From contig CBDDEE010000027.1 in assembly GCA_965226855.1 (NCBI GenBank), forward strand, positions 1 to 64,000: a DNA stretch of 64,000 nt, written 5' to 3'. The DNA is from JAUXJB01 sp965226855. Its GTDB lineage: Bacteria; Myxococcota_A; UBA9160; SZUA-336. The first letter of the stretch is position 1. Each line of letters begins with the position of its first letter. Position numbers and translations under genes: made by a program. Below the pieces are notes generated by a model. It was not told the DNA's origin. It saw only the letters and a program-made list of their open reading frames with translations, and did not search any database. Of this stretch, positions 16,501 through 24,532 are shown piece after piece.

Positions 16501-16925
16501 ACGATGCGATCGACGCCCTCTACAAGGAGGTCGTCCTCGAGCACTTCCGACGCCCCCGAAACCGCAGCCCGCTCGATGCCCCCGACGGGAGCTCCCTCGT
16601 CGTGAACCCTATCTGCGGCGATCAGGTGCGGGTCGAGGTCAAGCTCTGCGACGGCCGCGTCTCGAGCGCGTCGGCGCGCACCCGCGGCTGCAGCATTGCC
16701 GTGGCCTCCGGCAGCGTCATGACCGAGATCGTGGCGGGCATGGATCGCGCCGCCATCGCCCGTCTGGCCGCAGAGGTGGAGCGGGTCGTCCGCGGCGACG
16801 ACAGCGGCGACCAGCTGGACAAGCGTCTCCGCGCCTTCCACCGCGTCGCCCAACTCCCCTCCCGTCAGCGCTGCGCCCTCCTCCCCTGGGAAGCGCTGGA
16901 AGAAGCCCTGGATAGGGCGAGCTAG
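16497..16925 (+). CDS. sufU: SufU/NifU-N-like Fe-S assembly protein
   Basis: A 142-residue protein of the SufU type, which receives sulfur from a SufS cysteine desulfurase. Conserved zinc/sulfur-acceptor residues are C40 and D42 in NPICGDQV, C65 in RTRGCSIAVASGSVM and C126 in RQRCALLPW, matching the C41-D43-C66-C128 set of Bacillus SufU. N-terminal LYKEVVLEHFRRPRN is also typical. No sufS, sufB, sufC or sufD is in the window. The start GTG overlaps the xdhC stop. The stop TAG lies inside the CTAG that begins repeat R3. Confidence 0.88.
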   Translation: MNDAIDALYKEVVLEHFRRPRNRSPLDAPDGSSLVVNPICGDQVRVEVKLCDGRVSSASARTRGCSIAVASGSVMTEIVAGMDRAAIARLAAEVERVVRGDDSGDQLDKRLRAFHRVAQLPSRQRCALLPWEALEEALDRAS

Positions 16926-17014
16926 TCTTGTGGGACCCGGCCGCGGGCGTCCGCGGCCACCCACCTACGCTCGCCTACGGCTCGCTGCGCGCGCCGCTCT
17001 AGCGGCGCTTGCAC
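16922..17014 (+). repeat. Multi-hairpin repeat R3
   Basis: Begins CTAGTCTTGTGGGACCCGG with the TAG serving as the sufU stop. Hairpin 1 has arms GGCCGCGG/CCGCGGCC; hairpin 3 has arms CGCCGCT/AGCGGCG, then CTTGC. It is the left half of a repeat block filling the whole gap between convergent sufU and the thiolase gene. Confidence 0.85.
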
Positions 17015-17038
17015 GCTCGCCTGCCAAGCAAGGGAAAT

Positions 17039-17121
17039 CGGAACTTGGGGACGGTCCTTAATTGGAACTAACTCCTCGATCGGACCAAGAAGTTCCGATT
17101 AAGGACCGTCCCCAAGTTCCG
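17039..17121. repeat. REP-like long hairpin with GGGGACGGTCC core
   Basis: Arms 17039-17069 and 17091-17121 are inverted repeats of 31 bases with one mismatch (a G-U pair in RNA), around a 21-base loop. The core TTGGGGACGGTCCTTAAT recurs partly at 28348-28358. It sits midway between R3 and R4. It could be a REP element or a two-way terminator for the convergent genes, but there is no T-run. Confidence 0.85.
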
Positions 17122-17123
17122 GT

Positions 17124-17224
17124 CGCAAGGGCCGCCAAGTGGCGCGTGGTGCGAAGGCCGGAGGCCTGAGCGGAGTGCGGGTCCCGGCCCGCGGACGTCC
17201 GCGGGCCGGGACCCGCAAGACTAG
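17124..17224 (-). repeat. Multi-hairpin repeat R4 with 42-bp perfect palindrome
   Basis: Read on the minus strand it begins CTAGTCTTGCGGGTCCCGG and its TAG is the stop of the thiolase gene. Positions 17176-17217 form a perfect palindrome of 42 bases centred at 17196/17197 (half site GCGGGTCCCGGCCCGCGGAC plus one flanking A/T pair). The distal part is more diverged than in R1, R3 and R5 but keeps CTTGC. Confidence 0.82.
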
Positions 17225-18369
17225 GTGACTTTCTCCAGGATGTGGATGCCGCAGGCGGAGCCGAGGCCGATGACGTGGGTCAGGCCCACCTTGGCGTCGG
17301 CGACCTGGCGCTCGCCTGCCTCGCCGCGCAGGTGCGTGGCGACCTCGTAGATGTTGGCGATGCCCGTCGCGCCGAGTGGATGCCCCTTGGACAGCAGGCC
17401 GCCGGAGACGTTCACCGGAATCCGGCCGCCGTTGTAGACCTCCTTCTCGTCGATCAGGCGCGCTGCCTCTCCCTCCTTGCAGAGGCCGAGGTTCTCGTAG
17501 TGCAGCATCTCCGCAGTCGCGAAGCAGTCGTGGAGCTCGACCAGGTCGAGGGCATCCGCCCCGAGCCCGGCCATCTCGTACGCCTTGGCCGCGGCCTCCC
17601 GCGTGCAGGTGTTCACGTCGGGCATCGTGAGATCACGCTCGGTGTAGCGGTCGCTCGTCAGCACCGAAGCCGAGACCTTGACCGCGCGACTCATGCCGAG
17701 CTCGCGGGCCTTCTTCTCGGAGCAGATGACCGCCGCGGCTGAGCCATCCACGTTCACGGAGCACATCAGCTTCGTGTTCGGGTAGGCGATCATCTCGGAG
17801 TTCATCACCTCCGGAAGCGGCGTCTCGATCTGGTAGCGCGCCTTCGGATTCTTTGTGGAGTGGTGATGGTTTTTGACGGAAATCTTCGCGAACTGCTCGA
17901 AGGTGGTTCCGTACTTGCGGGAGTGCTCCATCCCCGCCTCCGCGAACACCGCTGGCATTGTGCCGGAGCCCAGCAGGCCCTCGGTCGGGATGCCTTTGCC
18001 ACCGCCACCGCCGCCGAGCAGACCGGCTCCGGCCATCTTCTCGACGCCAACGCAGAGCACCATGTCGTAGAGGCCCGCTTTGATGGCGGTCCAGCCCTCG
18101 CGGAAAGCGGTGGCGCCCGTCGCGCAGGCGTTGGCCACGTTGACCACCGGGATTCCGCTCTGGCCAATCTCCTGCAGCAGGCGCTGGCCGACCATGCCGC
18201 TGGCCTGCATCAGGTTTCCGCTGTAGAGCGCCTCGCAGTCTTTGATGGTCACTCCGGCGTCGTCCAGAGCGCCGAGCGCGGACTGGGCGGCGAGGCGCTG
18301 AATGCTTATGTCCGGGAACTTCCCGAACTTGATCATGTCGGTGCCGACGATGTAGACGTTGCCGCTCAT
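17221..18369 (-). CDS. Thiolase family protein (SCP-x/lipid-transfer type)
   Basis: A 382-residue thiolase-fold protein. The nucleophilic cysteine is C82 in VVNVANACATGA; the other active-site elements are ELHDCFATAEM and SGGLLSKGHPLGATG, the pattern of non-decarboxylating thiolases related to SCP-x and acetyl-CoA acetyltransferases. A GAGLLGGGGGGKG glycine run near residue 125 is typical of this subgroup. It probably cleaves or condenses acyl-CoA. Lying 13 bases downstream of a DUF35 gene, it fits the common pairing in which a DUF35 zinc/OB protein binds and supports such a thiolase. The acyl-CoA dehydrogenase at 8 kb may be a pathway partner. Confidence 0.9.
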   Translation of the reverse strand: MSGNVYIVGTDMIKFGKFPDISIQRLAAQSALGALDDAGVTIKDCEALYSGNLMQASGMVGQRLLQEIGQSGIPVVNVANACATGATAFREGWTAIKAGLYDMVLCVGVEKMAGAGLLGGGGGGKGIPTEGLLGSGTMPAVFAEAGMEHSRKYGTTFEQFAKISVKNHHHSTKNPKARYQIETPLPEVMNSEMIAYPNTKLMCSVNVDGSAAAVICSEKKARELGMSRAVKVSASVLTSDRYTERDLTMPDVNTCTREAAAKAYEMAGLGADALDLVELHDCFATAEMLHYENLGLCKEGEAARLIDEKEVYNGGRIPVNVSGGLLSKGHPLGATGIANIYEVATHLRGEAGERQVADAKVGLTHVIGLGSACGIHILEKVT

Positions 18370-18382
18370 TATGAGTTTCCCC

Positions 18383-18814
18383 TTACGCCGCGGCCGGCTG
18401 AAAGTAGTAAGCCATGTATTCGTTGCCCTCGCGATCCTTGCGCGGAGCGATCTGGAAAATCACCTTGACCCGCATACCCATCTTGATCTTGTCGGGGTCG
18501 GGGTCGATGTTGATCAGATTCCCCTTGACGCTCCCCCCGCCGTCGAGGTCGACGACCGCAGAGACGAAGGGCGTCTCGATGCCGGGGAACGAGCGGTGCG
18601 TGATCGAGTAGACGTAGAGTTCGCCCTGATTCGAGAGCTTCACCGCCTCGATCTGGTCGCGCGCGAAGCAGTTCGCGCAGACGGAGCGTTCGCCGAGGAA
18701 GACTGATCCGCAGCCCTTGCACTTGTGCCCCTCGAGGTAGGGGTCACCGTCGTCGGGAATCTTCAGAAACGAAACCACCGGGAGCGGCTTCGAGGCCGCT
18801 GCTTCCTCCGCCAT
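18383..18814 (-). CDS. DUF35 OB-fold/zinc-ribbon protein, thiolase partner
   Basis: A 143-residue protein with a rubredoxin-like zinc ribbon (HKCKGCGSVFLGERSVCANC, four cysteines) followed by an OB-fold domain (VYSITHRSFPGIETPFVSAVVDLDGG to KVIFQIAP). Such DUF35 proteins form complexes with SCP-x-type thiolases and may act as acyl-CoA or scaffold subunits. The ATG at 18814 follows AAAGGGGG by ten bases; a GTG at 18844 in the same frame is possible but lacks a ribosome site. The gene is directly upstream of the thiolase and is separated from the J-protein gene by 132 bases in which I see nothing definite. Confidence 0.87.
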   Translation of the reverse strand: MAEEAAASKPLPVVSFLKIPDDGDPYLEGHKCKGCGSVFLGERSVCANCFARDQIEAVKLSNQGELYVYSITHRSFPGIETPFVSAVVDLDGGGSVKGNLINIDPDPDKIKMGMRVKVIFQIAPRKDREGNEYMAYYFQPAAA

Positions 18815-18946
18815 TGCTCGAGCCCCCTTTTCGTCCAGGCTCACGCCGGTTCGGCGCGCGCGCGACGTGCCTGCGAGCGTACGCGGTGCGCTACGGGCGT
18901 GTCCACCGGCGATTCTGCCCGCGCGGGAGGCTCAGGTCAAACGAGC

Positions 18947-19462
18947 TCAGGCCTTCTTTTTCTTCTTCTTCTTCCTCGGCGGCTGCAGACGTTCGAGCTC
19001 TTCCTTGAAGAACTCGTTCGCCGGCTCGAAGGTCAGGGCCATCCGCAGGTGCCCGACAGCCTTTGCCGTATCGCCTCGCCGCTCCTCCTCCTGGGCCATC
19101 GTGTAGAACTTCTGGCCGTTGGGAGTCTCGCCTCGCTTGTTGCTGGCCTTGATCTTGGCCTGCTCGTCCATCTCGGAGGTGTAGCGGAGCGTGCCGGATT
19201 CGAGCCCAGCCGTGTAGACCGAGCGTTTGCGGCTGTCACGCAGCACCACGTAGCTCTCCGTAATGCGCCGAGCGATTTGCTCGACCGCCGAGCGGATCTC
19301 CTGGTCGTGGCGGAGAAAGCTGTCCGGGTGAAACCGGCGCCGTGCCTCGTGATAAGCCGCGCGGATCTCGGCGCTCGAGGCGGTGCGCTCGGTCTTGAGC
19401 AGGCGGTAGTAGTCCACCCGGTCCAGGATGCGGGTGAGCGCCTTGATCTCTTCCTCGGTCAT
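18947..19462 (-). CDS. J-domain protein with TPR-like C-terminal part
   Basis: A 171-residue DnaJ-domain co-chaperone. Residues 17-75 form the J domain: VDYYRLLKTERTASSAEIRA, AYHEARRRFHPDSF with the HPD tripeptide at 45-47. There is no Gly/Phe or zinc domain. The second half (KFYTMAQEEERRGDTAKAVG, HLRMALTFEPANEFFKEELE) resembles one or two TPR helices pairs, and the protein ends in a run of seven lysines and alanine. It should stimulate the ATPase of a Hsp70, most likely the DnaK-like protein encoded just upstream on the same strand (16-base gap). The ATG at 19462 was chosen over a longer frame that overlaps dnaK-like coding sequence. Confidence 0.87.
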   Translation of the reverse strand: MTEEEIKALTRILDRVDYYRLLKTERTASSAEIRAAYHEARRRFHPDSFLRHDQEIRSAVEQIARRITESYVVLRDSRKRSVYTAGLESGTLRYTSEMDEQAKIKASNKRGETPNGQKFYTMAQEEERRGDTAKAVGHLRMALTFEPANEFFKEELERLQPPRKKKKKKKA

Positions 19463-19478
19463 CGGGGGGTTGTGCCCC

Positions 19479-21356
19479 TCAGCTGCCTTTCTCTCGGCCA
19501 GCAGGCTTGGAGCTGTCGGTTCCCGCTTCCGGCCCCTCCAGGTCCAGAAGCCGTCCACCCTGCGGGCCATCGGCGCCCAGATCCTCTTCCGCGAGGTCGC
19601 CCTCGATGGCTCCGAACAGCTCTTCCTCCGCCTGCGACTCTCCGAAGCTGCCAGAGGAGCTCATGCACACGATCTCGCCATCCTCGGAGTCGTCGTCCAG
19701 ATCCAGGATCAGCCCATCGTCGCTAGTCCCGGGGGTGGGCGGAGCGGGCTTGGGAGACATGGGTCTCGCGGGCGCCGGCTGGTGACCCTTCTTGGCGTCC
19801 GTGGCGCGGCCCTCCGTCACGATGCGATCGATCTCTTCCTCGGAGAGCCCGCTAGATAGCCGGACCGTGGTGGACTGCGCGGTGCCCGTGGCAGGGTCGA
19901 GTGCGCGCACGTTCACGATGCCCTCGGTGTTGATCTCGAAGGTCACCTCGATCTGGACGACCCCCCTCGGCCCGGGCTCGAAGCCCTGGAACTCGAACTC
20001 GCCCAGGAGCTCGTTGCCGTCGATCGCGCGTGATTCACCCTGATAGATCTTCACCGCGATCATCTCCTGGTAGTCGCGCGCCGTGGTGAAAGTGCGGGTA
20101 TGGTCGATCGGGACGGGGCTATTGCGCTCGATGATCGGCTCCGTCATGTCGCCCGCGATTCCGAGCCGCAGCGTGAGCGGCGTCACGTCCAGCAGGTATG
20201 TGCTGGACTGCGACGAGGACAACGAGTCGGCATGGATTGCCGCTCCGATCGCGACGACCTCGTCGGGGTTGATCTCGATCTCGGGGCTCTTCTGAAAGTA
20301 GGCTTCGACGGCCTCGCGGATCGTCGGCAGTCGTGTCGGTCCGCCGACCAGCACCACCGCATCGATGTCCCGGTTCGTGAGGCCCGCGTCCTGCATGGCC
20401 TCGTCGCACACCTTGAAGGTGTGCTGGATCAGATCGTTGATGAGAGCGTTGAACTCGTCGAGGGTGATCGTGTACTCCACCCCGATCTGGCGCCCGTCCA
20501 CCTCGGCGAGATCCGTGATGGAGACGTGTACGGAGTCGTTGATCGAGAGCTCGATCTTTGCGCGCTCGGCAGCCTGCTTGAGCCTCTCGAATGCGACCGG
20601 ATCGCTGCGCAGGTTGATGTCCTCGGCGGCTTGTACCTTATCCGCGAGCAGGTCGATCAGTCGATCATCGACGTCGTCGCCGCCGAGGAAGGTGTCGCCG
20701 CAGGTCGAGAGCACCTCGTAGACGTCGTGACCGATCTCTAGCACCGACACGTCGAACGTTCCGCCACCGAAGTCGTAGACGACGACCTTCTGCGAGAGGT
20801 TGCGCCCGTAGCCGTAGGCGAGGGCGGCAGCGGTCGGCTCGTTCAGGATGCGCAGCACGTCCAGGCCGGCGATGCGCCCGGCGTCCTTGGTTGCCTGACG
20901 CTGGTTGTCGTTGAAGTACGCGGGTACCGTGATCACGGCCTGCGTCACCTCGTGGCCGAGCTCCTGCTCAGCGATCTGCTTCATCTCCTTGAGTACGAAG
21001 GCCGAGATCTCCGGCAGACTGAACTGCTCCTGGCGGATCTGGATGCGGACGCTGTGGTTCTCGCCGGGGACGATCTCGTAGTTGCAGATGGCGCGTGCCT
21101 TGCGCAGCTCCTCGCTGAAGTAGAAGCGCCCGATCAGGCGCTTGGCGGAGCTGACAGTGTGCTTCGGATCGAGGATGACCTGCGCCTTGGCCTGGTTTCC
21201 GACCTCGATGCTCCCGTCTTCGCGAAACGCCACGACCGAGGCCGTGGTTCGCTCGCAGTTGCGGTTCTGGAGGACTCGCGGCTGTCCGGCCTGAAGGGTC
21301 GCGACGCACGAGTTGCTCGTACCCAGATCGATTCCGATCGTGACCGCGTCGTTCAT
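19479..21356 (-). CDS. DnaK/Hsp70-like chaperone with acidic tail in place of the lid
   Basis: A 625-residue Hsp70 family protein. The ATPase domain is complete: IGIDLGTSNSCVA (phosphate 1), AVITVPAYFNDNQRQATKDA, VYDFGGGTFDVSVLEIG (phosphate 2) and VVLVGGPTRLPTI (adenosine). The beta part of the substrate domain is present (LLDVTPLTLRLGIAGDMTEP to VNVRALDPATG). After SSGLSEEEIDRIV the helical lid of DnaK is replaced by about 125 residues of proline-rich then strongly acidic, low-complexity sequence (LILDLDDDSEDGE). This is not the housekeeping DnaK pattern; it is probably a specialised paralogue working with the adjacent J-protein. The ATG at 21356 begins directly before the ATPase motif. Confidence 0.9.
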   Translation of the reverse strand: MNDAVTIGIDLGTSNSCVATLQAGQPRVLQNRNCERTTASVVAFREDGSIEVGNQAKAQVILDPKHTVSSAKRLIGRFYFSEELRKARAICNYEIVPGENHSVRIQIRQEQFSLPEISAFVLKEMKQIAEQELGHEVTQAVITVPAYFNDNQRQATKDAGRIAGLDVLRILNEPTAAALAYGYGRNLSQKVVVYDFGGGTFDVSVLEIGHDVYEVLSTCGDTFLGGDDVDDRLIDLLADKVQAAEDINLRSDPVAFERLKQAAERAKIELSINDSVHVSITDLAEVDGRQIGVEYTITLDEFNALINDLIQHTFKVCDEAMQDAGLTNRDIDAVVLVGGPTRLPTIREAVEAYFQKSPEIEINPDEVVAIGAAIHADSLSSSQSSTYLLDVTPLTLRLGIAGDMTEPIIERNSPVPIDHTRTFTTARDYQEMIAVKIYQGESRAIDGNELLGEFEFQGFEPGPRGVVQIEVTFEINTEGIVNVRALDPATGTAQSTTVRLSSGLSEEEIDRIVTEGRATDAKKGHQPAPARPMSPKPAPPTPGTSDDGLILDLDDDSEDGEIVCMSSSGSFGESQAEEELFGAIEGDLAEEDLGADGPQGGRLLDLEGPEAGTDSSKPAGREKGS

Positions 21357-21496
21357 TTCCCGCCCCCGAAGCCGAGGCGCCCCGGCTCGTGCCCTCCCAT
21401 CGGCATAGGGCGATGGCGGGTTTACGCGGAGCACGAAGGAGGTCGCCCAGCCCCGGATTGACCGCTCCCCGCTGCAGTGGTATCCCCGAAAACGTT

Positions 21497-22252
21497 ATGT
21501 CCGGGCACTCCAAGTGGTCGACGATCAAGCGCAAGAAGGGCGCCAAGGACACCAAGCGGGGCAAGGTGTTCACCCAGCTGATCCGGGAGATCAGCATTGC
21601 AGCGCGCCTCGGAAGTGGGGATCCCCATTCGAACCCGCGCCTGCGCCTCGCCGTGGCAAGGGCCAGGGCGACGAACATGCCAAAGAGCAACATCGAGCGC
21701 GCGATCAAGAAGGGGACTGGAGAGCTGGAGGGCGCCTCCTTCGAGGAGATCCGCTACGAGGGCTATGGCCCCGGAGGGGTCGCCGTGATCGTTGATGCCG
21801 TGACGGACAATCGAAACCGCACCGTGGGCGAGGTGCGACGCATCTTCAGCAAGCATGCCGGCAACCTTGGCGCGTCTGGCTGCGTCGCGTACCTGTTCGA
21901 CCGCGCCGGCGTGCTCGACTTCGACGGCCAGGGCCTCGATGCGGAGGCACTGATGGAAGCCGCCATCGAGGTCAACGCGGAGGATGTGGTCGACGACGAG
22001 GATGGCGTTCGCGTCCAGACCTCCCCCGAGGACTTCGCAACGGTCAAGGAGGCACTCGAGAGCGCCGGCTTCCACGCCGCGAGCGCCGAGATCCAGATGC
22101 TCCCGCAGACCACGGTCACGGTGACGGGGAAAGAGGTGCAGGTCGTCTTGAAGCTGTTCGAGGCACTCGACGACCACGAAGACATCCGTGACGTCTACGG
22201 CAACTTCGACATCTCCGAGCAAGACCTGCGAGAGGCGGCCGAGGCGAGCTGA
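21497..22252 (+). CDS. yebC: YebC/PmpR/TACO1 family protein
   Basis: A 251-residue protein starting MSGHSKWSTIKRKKGAKD, the invariant YebC N-terminus, with GASFEEIRYEGYGPGGVAVIV and NRTVGEVRRIFSKHAGNLG in the middle. Family members have been described as DNA-binding regulators and, more recently, as translation factors helping ribosomes through difficult sequences such as proline runs. Placement directly before ruvC-ruvA-ruvB is a common bacterial order. The ATG at 21497 was taken because homology begins there; the frame is open further upstream. It diverges from the dnaK-like gene across a 140-base gap. Confidence 0.95.
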   Translation: MSGHSKWSTIKRKKGAKDTKRGKVFTQLIREISIAARLGSGDPHSNPRLRLAVARARATNMPKSNIERAIKKGTGELEGASFEEIRYEGYGPGGVAVIVDAVTDNRNRTVGEVRRIFSKHAGNLGASGCVAYLFDRAGVLDFDGQGLDAEALMEAAIEVNAEDVVDDEDGVRVQTSPEDFATVKEALESAGFHAASAEIQMLPQTTVTVTGKEVQVVLKLFEALDDHEDIRDVYGNFDISEQDLREAAEAS

Positions 22253-22285
22253 CGCGCTAGACTCTCCCTGACGGCGGGGGTGAGC

Positions 22286-22804
22286 ATGCGTGTACTCGGC
22301 ATCGATCCGGGCTCTCGAAGGACGGGCTGGGGCATCGTCGACCTGGACGGCTCCAGGCTGCGACGCGTGCAGAGTGGGGTGATCCGAGTCAGCGCATCGA
22401 GCCTGGCCGAAAAGCTAGCCCACATCCACGGGGCCATCTCCGAGATCATCGCCAAATACGGCCCCGATGCCGCCGCCCTGGAGGCGGTGTTCAGCTACCG
22501 CAACCCGCGCTCCGCGATCGTGCTCGGGCATGCGCGAGGGGCGGCCCTGGCCGCCTGCGGTGGGGCCGGCCTGTCTGCCGCAGAGTACGCCCCGACCCAC
22601 GTCAAGCTCGCCGTGAGCGGCTACGGGCGGGCCGGCAAAGCACAGGTCCAGCAGATGGTCCAGCGTCTGCTGCACCTGGACGCGCTGCCGGTCGCCGACG
22701 AGGCGGACGCGCTCGCCGTGTCGATCTGCCACACGCTCGCGGCGCGGCTCGACTCGAGAGCGAGCACTGCCCGCGCTCGCGAGCAACGGGAGCCCCGCGC
22801 ATGA
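22286..22804 (+). CDS. ruvC: Holliday junction endonuclease RuvC
   Basis: A 172-residue resolvase cleaving four-way DNA junctions. The four catalytic acids fall exactly at D7 (LGIDPGS), E66 (AALEAVF), D138 and D141 (VADEADALAVSICH), the same numbers as in E. coli. The ATG at 22286 is preceded by GGGGGTGAG; a GTG two codons earlier is also possible. It starts 33 bases after yebC and overlaps ruvA by ATGA. Confidence 0.95.
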   Translation: MRVLGIDPGSRRTGWGIVDLDGSRLRRVQSGVIRVSASSLAEKLAHIHGAISEIIAKYGPDAAALEAVFSYRNPRSAIVLGHARGAALAACGGAGLSAAEYAPTHVKLAVSGYGRAGKAQVQQMVQRLLHLDALPVADEADALAVSICHTLAARLDSRASTARAREQREPRA

Positions 22805-23394
22805 TCGGGCGACTCGAGGGAGTGCTGGCCGGGAAGGCGCCCGACGCGGTCCTGCTCGACGTCGGCGGCGTCGGCTACGACGTGCGCGTGCCCCTCTCGA
22901 CCTTCGTCGAGCTTCCCGATCCGGGGAAGACCGTCCGGCTCGAAATCCACACGCACGTTCGAGAGGACACACTCCAGCTCTACGGATTTCTCAGGCCAGA
23001 GGAGCGTCTCGGCTTCCGGCTCTTGATCGCGATCGCGGGCGTCGGGCCTAGGGTGGCCCTGGCGATCCTGTCCGGCCTACCGGTCGAGCGCCTGCTTCTT
23101 GTCATCCGCCGCAAGGACCTTGCCTCACTGACCGGCGTCCCCGGAGTCGGTCCGAAGACGGCCGAACGGATCCTGATCGAGCTGCGCGACAAGGTCGCCC
23201 AGTTCGAGCTGATCGAGGAGCGCAGCGAGGGTGCCGCGGATGCGCAGGAGTCGACTGTCTCCGCACTCGTCAACCTGGGCTACCCTCGCAGCCACGCCGA
23301 CAAGGCGGTTCGGCGGGCGCTCGAGCGGGTCCCGGAAGGCGAGCTCCAACTCGAAGAGCTGATACGAGAGGCCCTGCGTGTCGCGGCCGGATGA
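22801..23394 (+). CDS. ruvA: Holliday junction branch migration protein RuvA
   Basis: A 197-residue protein that binds the junction as a tetramer and loads RuvB. It starts MIGRLEGVLAGKAPDAVLLD, the OB-fold domain, followed by two helix-hairpin-helix motifs (LLIAIAGVGPRVALAIL and LTGVPGVGPKTAERILIEL) and the C-terminal RuvB-contacting domain with VSALVNLGYPRSHADKAVRRAL. Overlaps ruvC by four bases and ruvB by 17. Confidence 0.95.
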   Translation: MIGRLEGVLAGKAPDAVLLDVGGVGYDVRVPLSTFVELPDPGKTVRLEIHTHVREDTLQLYGFLRPEERLGFRLLIAIAGVGPRVALAILSGLPVERLLLVIRRKDLASLTGVPGVGPKTAERILIELRDKVAQFELIEERSEGAADAQESTVSALVNLGYPRSHADKAVRRALERVPEGELQLEELIREALRVAAG

Positions 23395-24415
23395 GACCCT
23401 GAATCCGACCGCGCTCGATGCCGAGCGTGCGCTCGACGCGCGCCTGCGACCTCTGACGCTCGAGGAGTTCGTTGGGCAGGACACGCTTTGCGAGAACCTG
23501 TCCGTGTTCATCCAGGCTGCTCGCGAGCGACGGGAACCACTCGATCACACGCTCTTCCACGGCCCTCCCGGGCTGGGCAAGACGGCCCTCGCCCACGTGA
23601 TTGCCCGCGAGATGGGTGCGCCCCTGCGCGTGACGTCGGGTCCGGTGATCGAGCGGGCGGGTGATCTGGCCGCTGTGCTGACGAACCTGGAGCCGGACTC
23701 GGTGCTCTTCATCGACGAGATCCACCGCCTGAACCCCGCGATCGAGGAGATCCTCTACCCGGCCATGGAGGACTTCAAGCTCGACCTGATCATCGGTCAC
23801 GGGCCCTCGGCGCAGAGCGTCAAGATCGACATCCCGTCGTTCACTCTTGTGGGCGCCACTACGCGCGCCGGTCTACTGACCTCTCCGCTCCGCGACCGCT
23901 TCGGCGTCATCGCGCGGCTCTCGTACTACGCTCCGTCCGAGCTCGTGAAAATTCTGCGGCGCAGCGCCGGCATCCTCGACATCCCCATGGATCCCGACGG
24001 CGCGCTCGAGCTATCCCGCCGCTCGCGCGGCACGCCGCGGCTCGCGAACCGACTCCTGCGCCGTGTGCGCGACTACGCAGAGGTCGAGGGCGACGGTACG
24101 ATCACGCTTGACCAGGCACGCTACGCGCTCGCCCGCCTGGAGGTGGACGAGGCCGGCTTCGATCGCATGGATCGGCAGATCCTCCTCACGCTGATCGAGA
24201 AGTACGATGGGGGACCGATCGGCCTCGAGACGCTTGCGGCGACCACGGCGGAAGACAAGGGCACCATCGAGGACATCTACGAGCCCTTCTTGATCCAGGA
24301 GGGTTACCTCGACCGCACCTCGCGCGGACGCGTCGCTACGAAGCGCGCGTACGAGCACTTCGGGATCGATCCCCGGCGGTCCGGCCGAGTCGCTGCTCAG
24401 GGGAAGCTGTTCTAG
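23378..24415 (+). CDS. ruvB: Holliday junction branch migration helicase RuvB
   Basis: A 345-residue AAA+ motor. Walker A is GPPGLGKTALA, Walker B LFIDEIHRLNP, sensor 1 LVGATTRAGLL, arginine finger region PLRDRFG, and sensor 2 GTPRLANRLLRRVRDYA. The C-terminal winged-helix DNA-binding domain runs to the end (TSRGRVATKRAYEHFG). It starts at a GTG inside the end of ruvA. The next gene begins 117 bases later. Confidence 0.96.
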   Translation: MSRPDETLNPTALDAERALDARLRPLTLEEFVGQDTLCENLSVFIQAARERREPLDHTLFHGPPGLGKTALAHVIAREMGAPLRVTSGPVIERAGDLAAVLTNLEPDSVLFIDEIHRLNPAIEEILYPAMEDFKLDLIIGHGPSAQSVKIDIPSFTLVGATTRAGLLTSPLRDRFGVIARLSYYAPSELVKILRRSAGILDIPMDPDGALELSRRSRGTPRLANRLLRRVRDYAEVEGDGTITLDQARYALARLEVDEAGFDRMDRQILLTLIEKYDGGPIGLETLAATTAEDKGTIEDIYEPFLIQEGYLDRTSRGRVATKRAYEHFGIDPRRSGRVAAQGKLF

Positions 24416-24532
24416 GAACTCTCGCGCCAGGGCGGAGCCAGCTCGAGCTACGGCTTCGCGGCTCCGTTCCGACGGCAGAGGCGAGCTTCTCCGTCGCAAG
24501 CTGACCCGTCTCCGGCGCGCTGCTCTCTCAAC

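Noticed and set aside
17176..17217. The 42-base palindrome as a replication origin or dif/attachment site.
   Set aside because: It is the hairpin 1 region of a repeat family, without DnaA boxes, an AT-rich stretch or an integrase gene nearby.
18947..18985. The polylysine end of the J-protein as a frameshift artefact.
   Set aside because: Mixed AAG/AAA codons and a clean stop; plausible as a basic tail.
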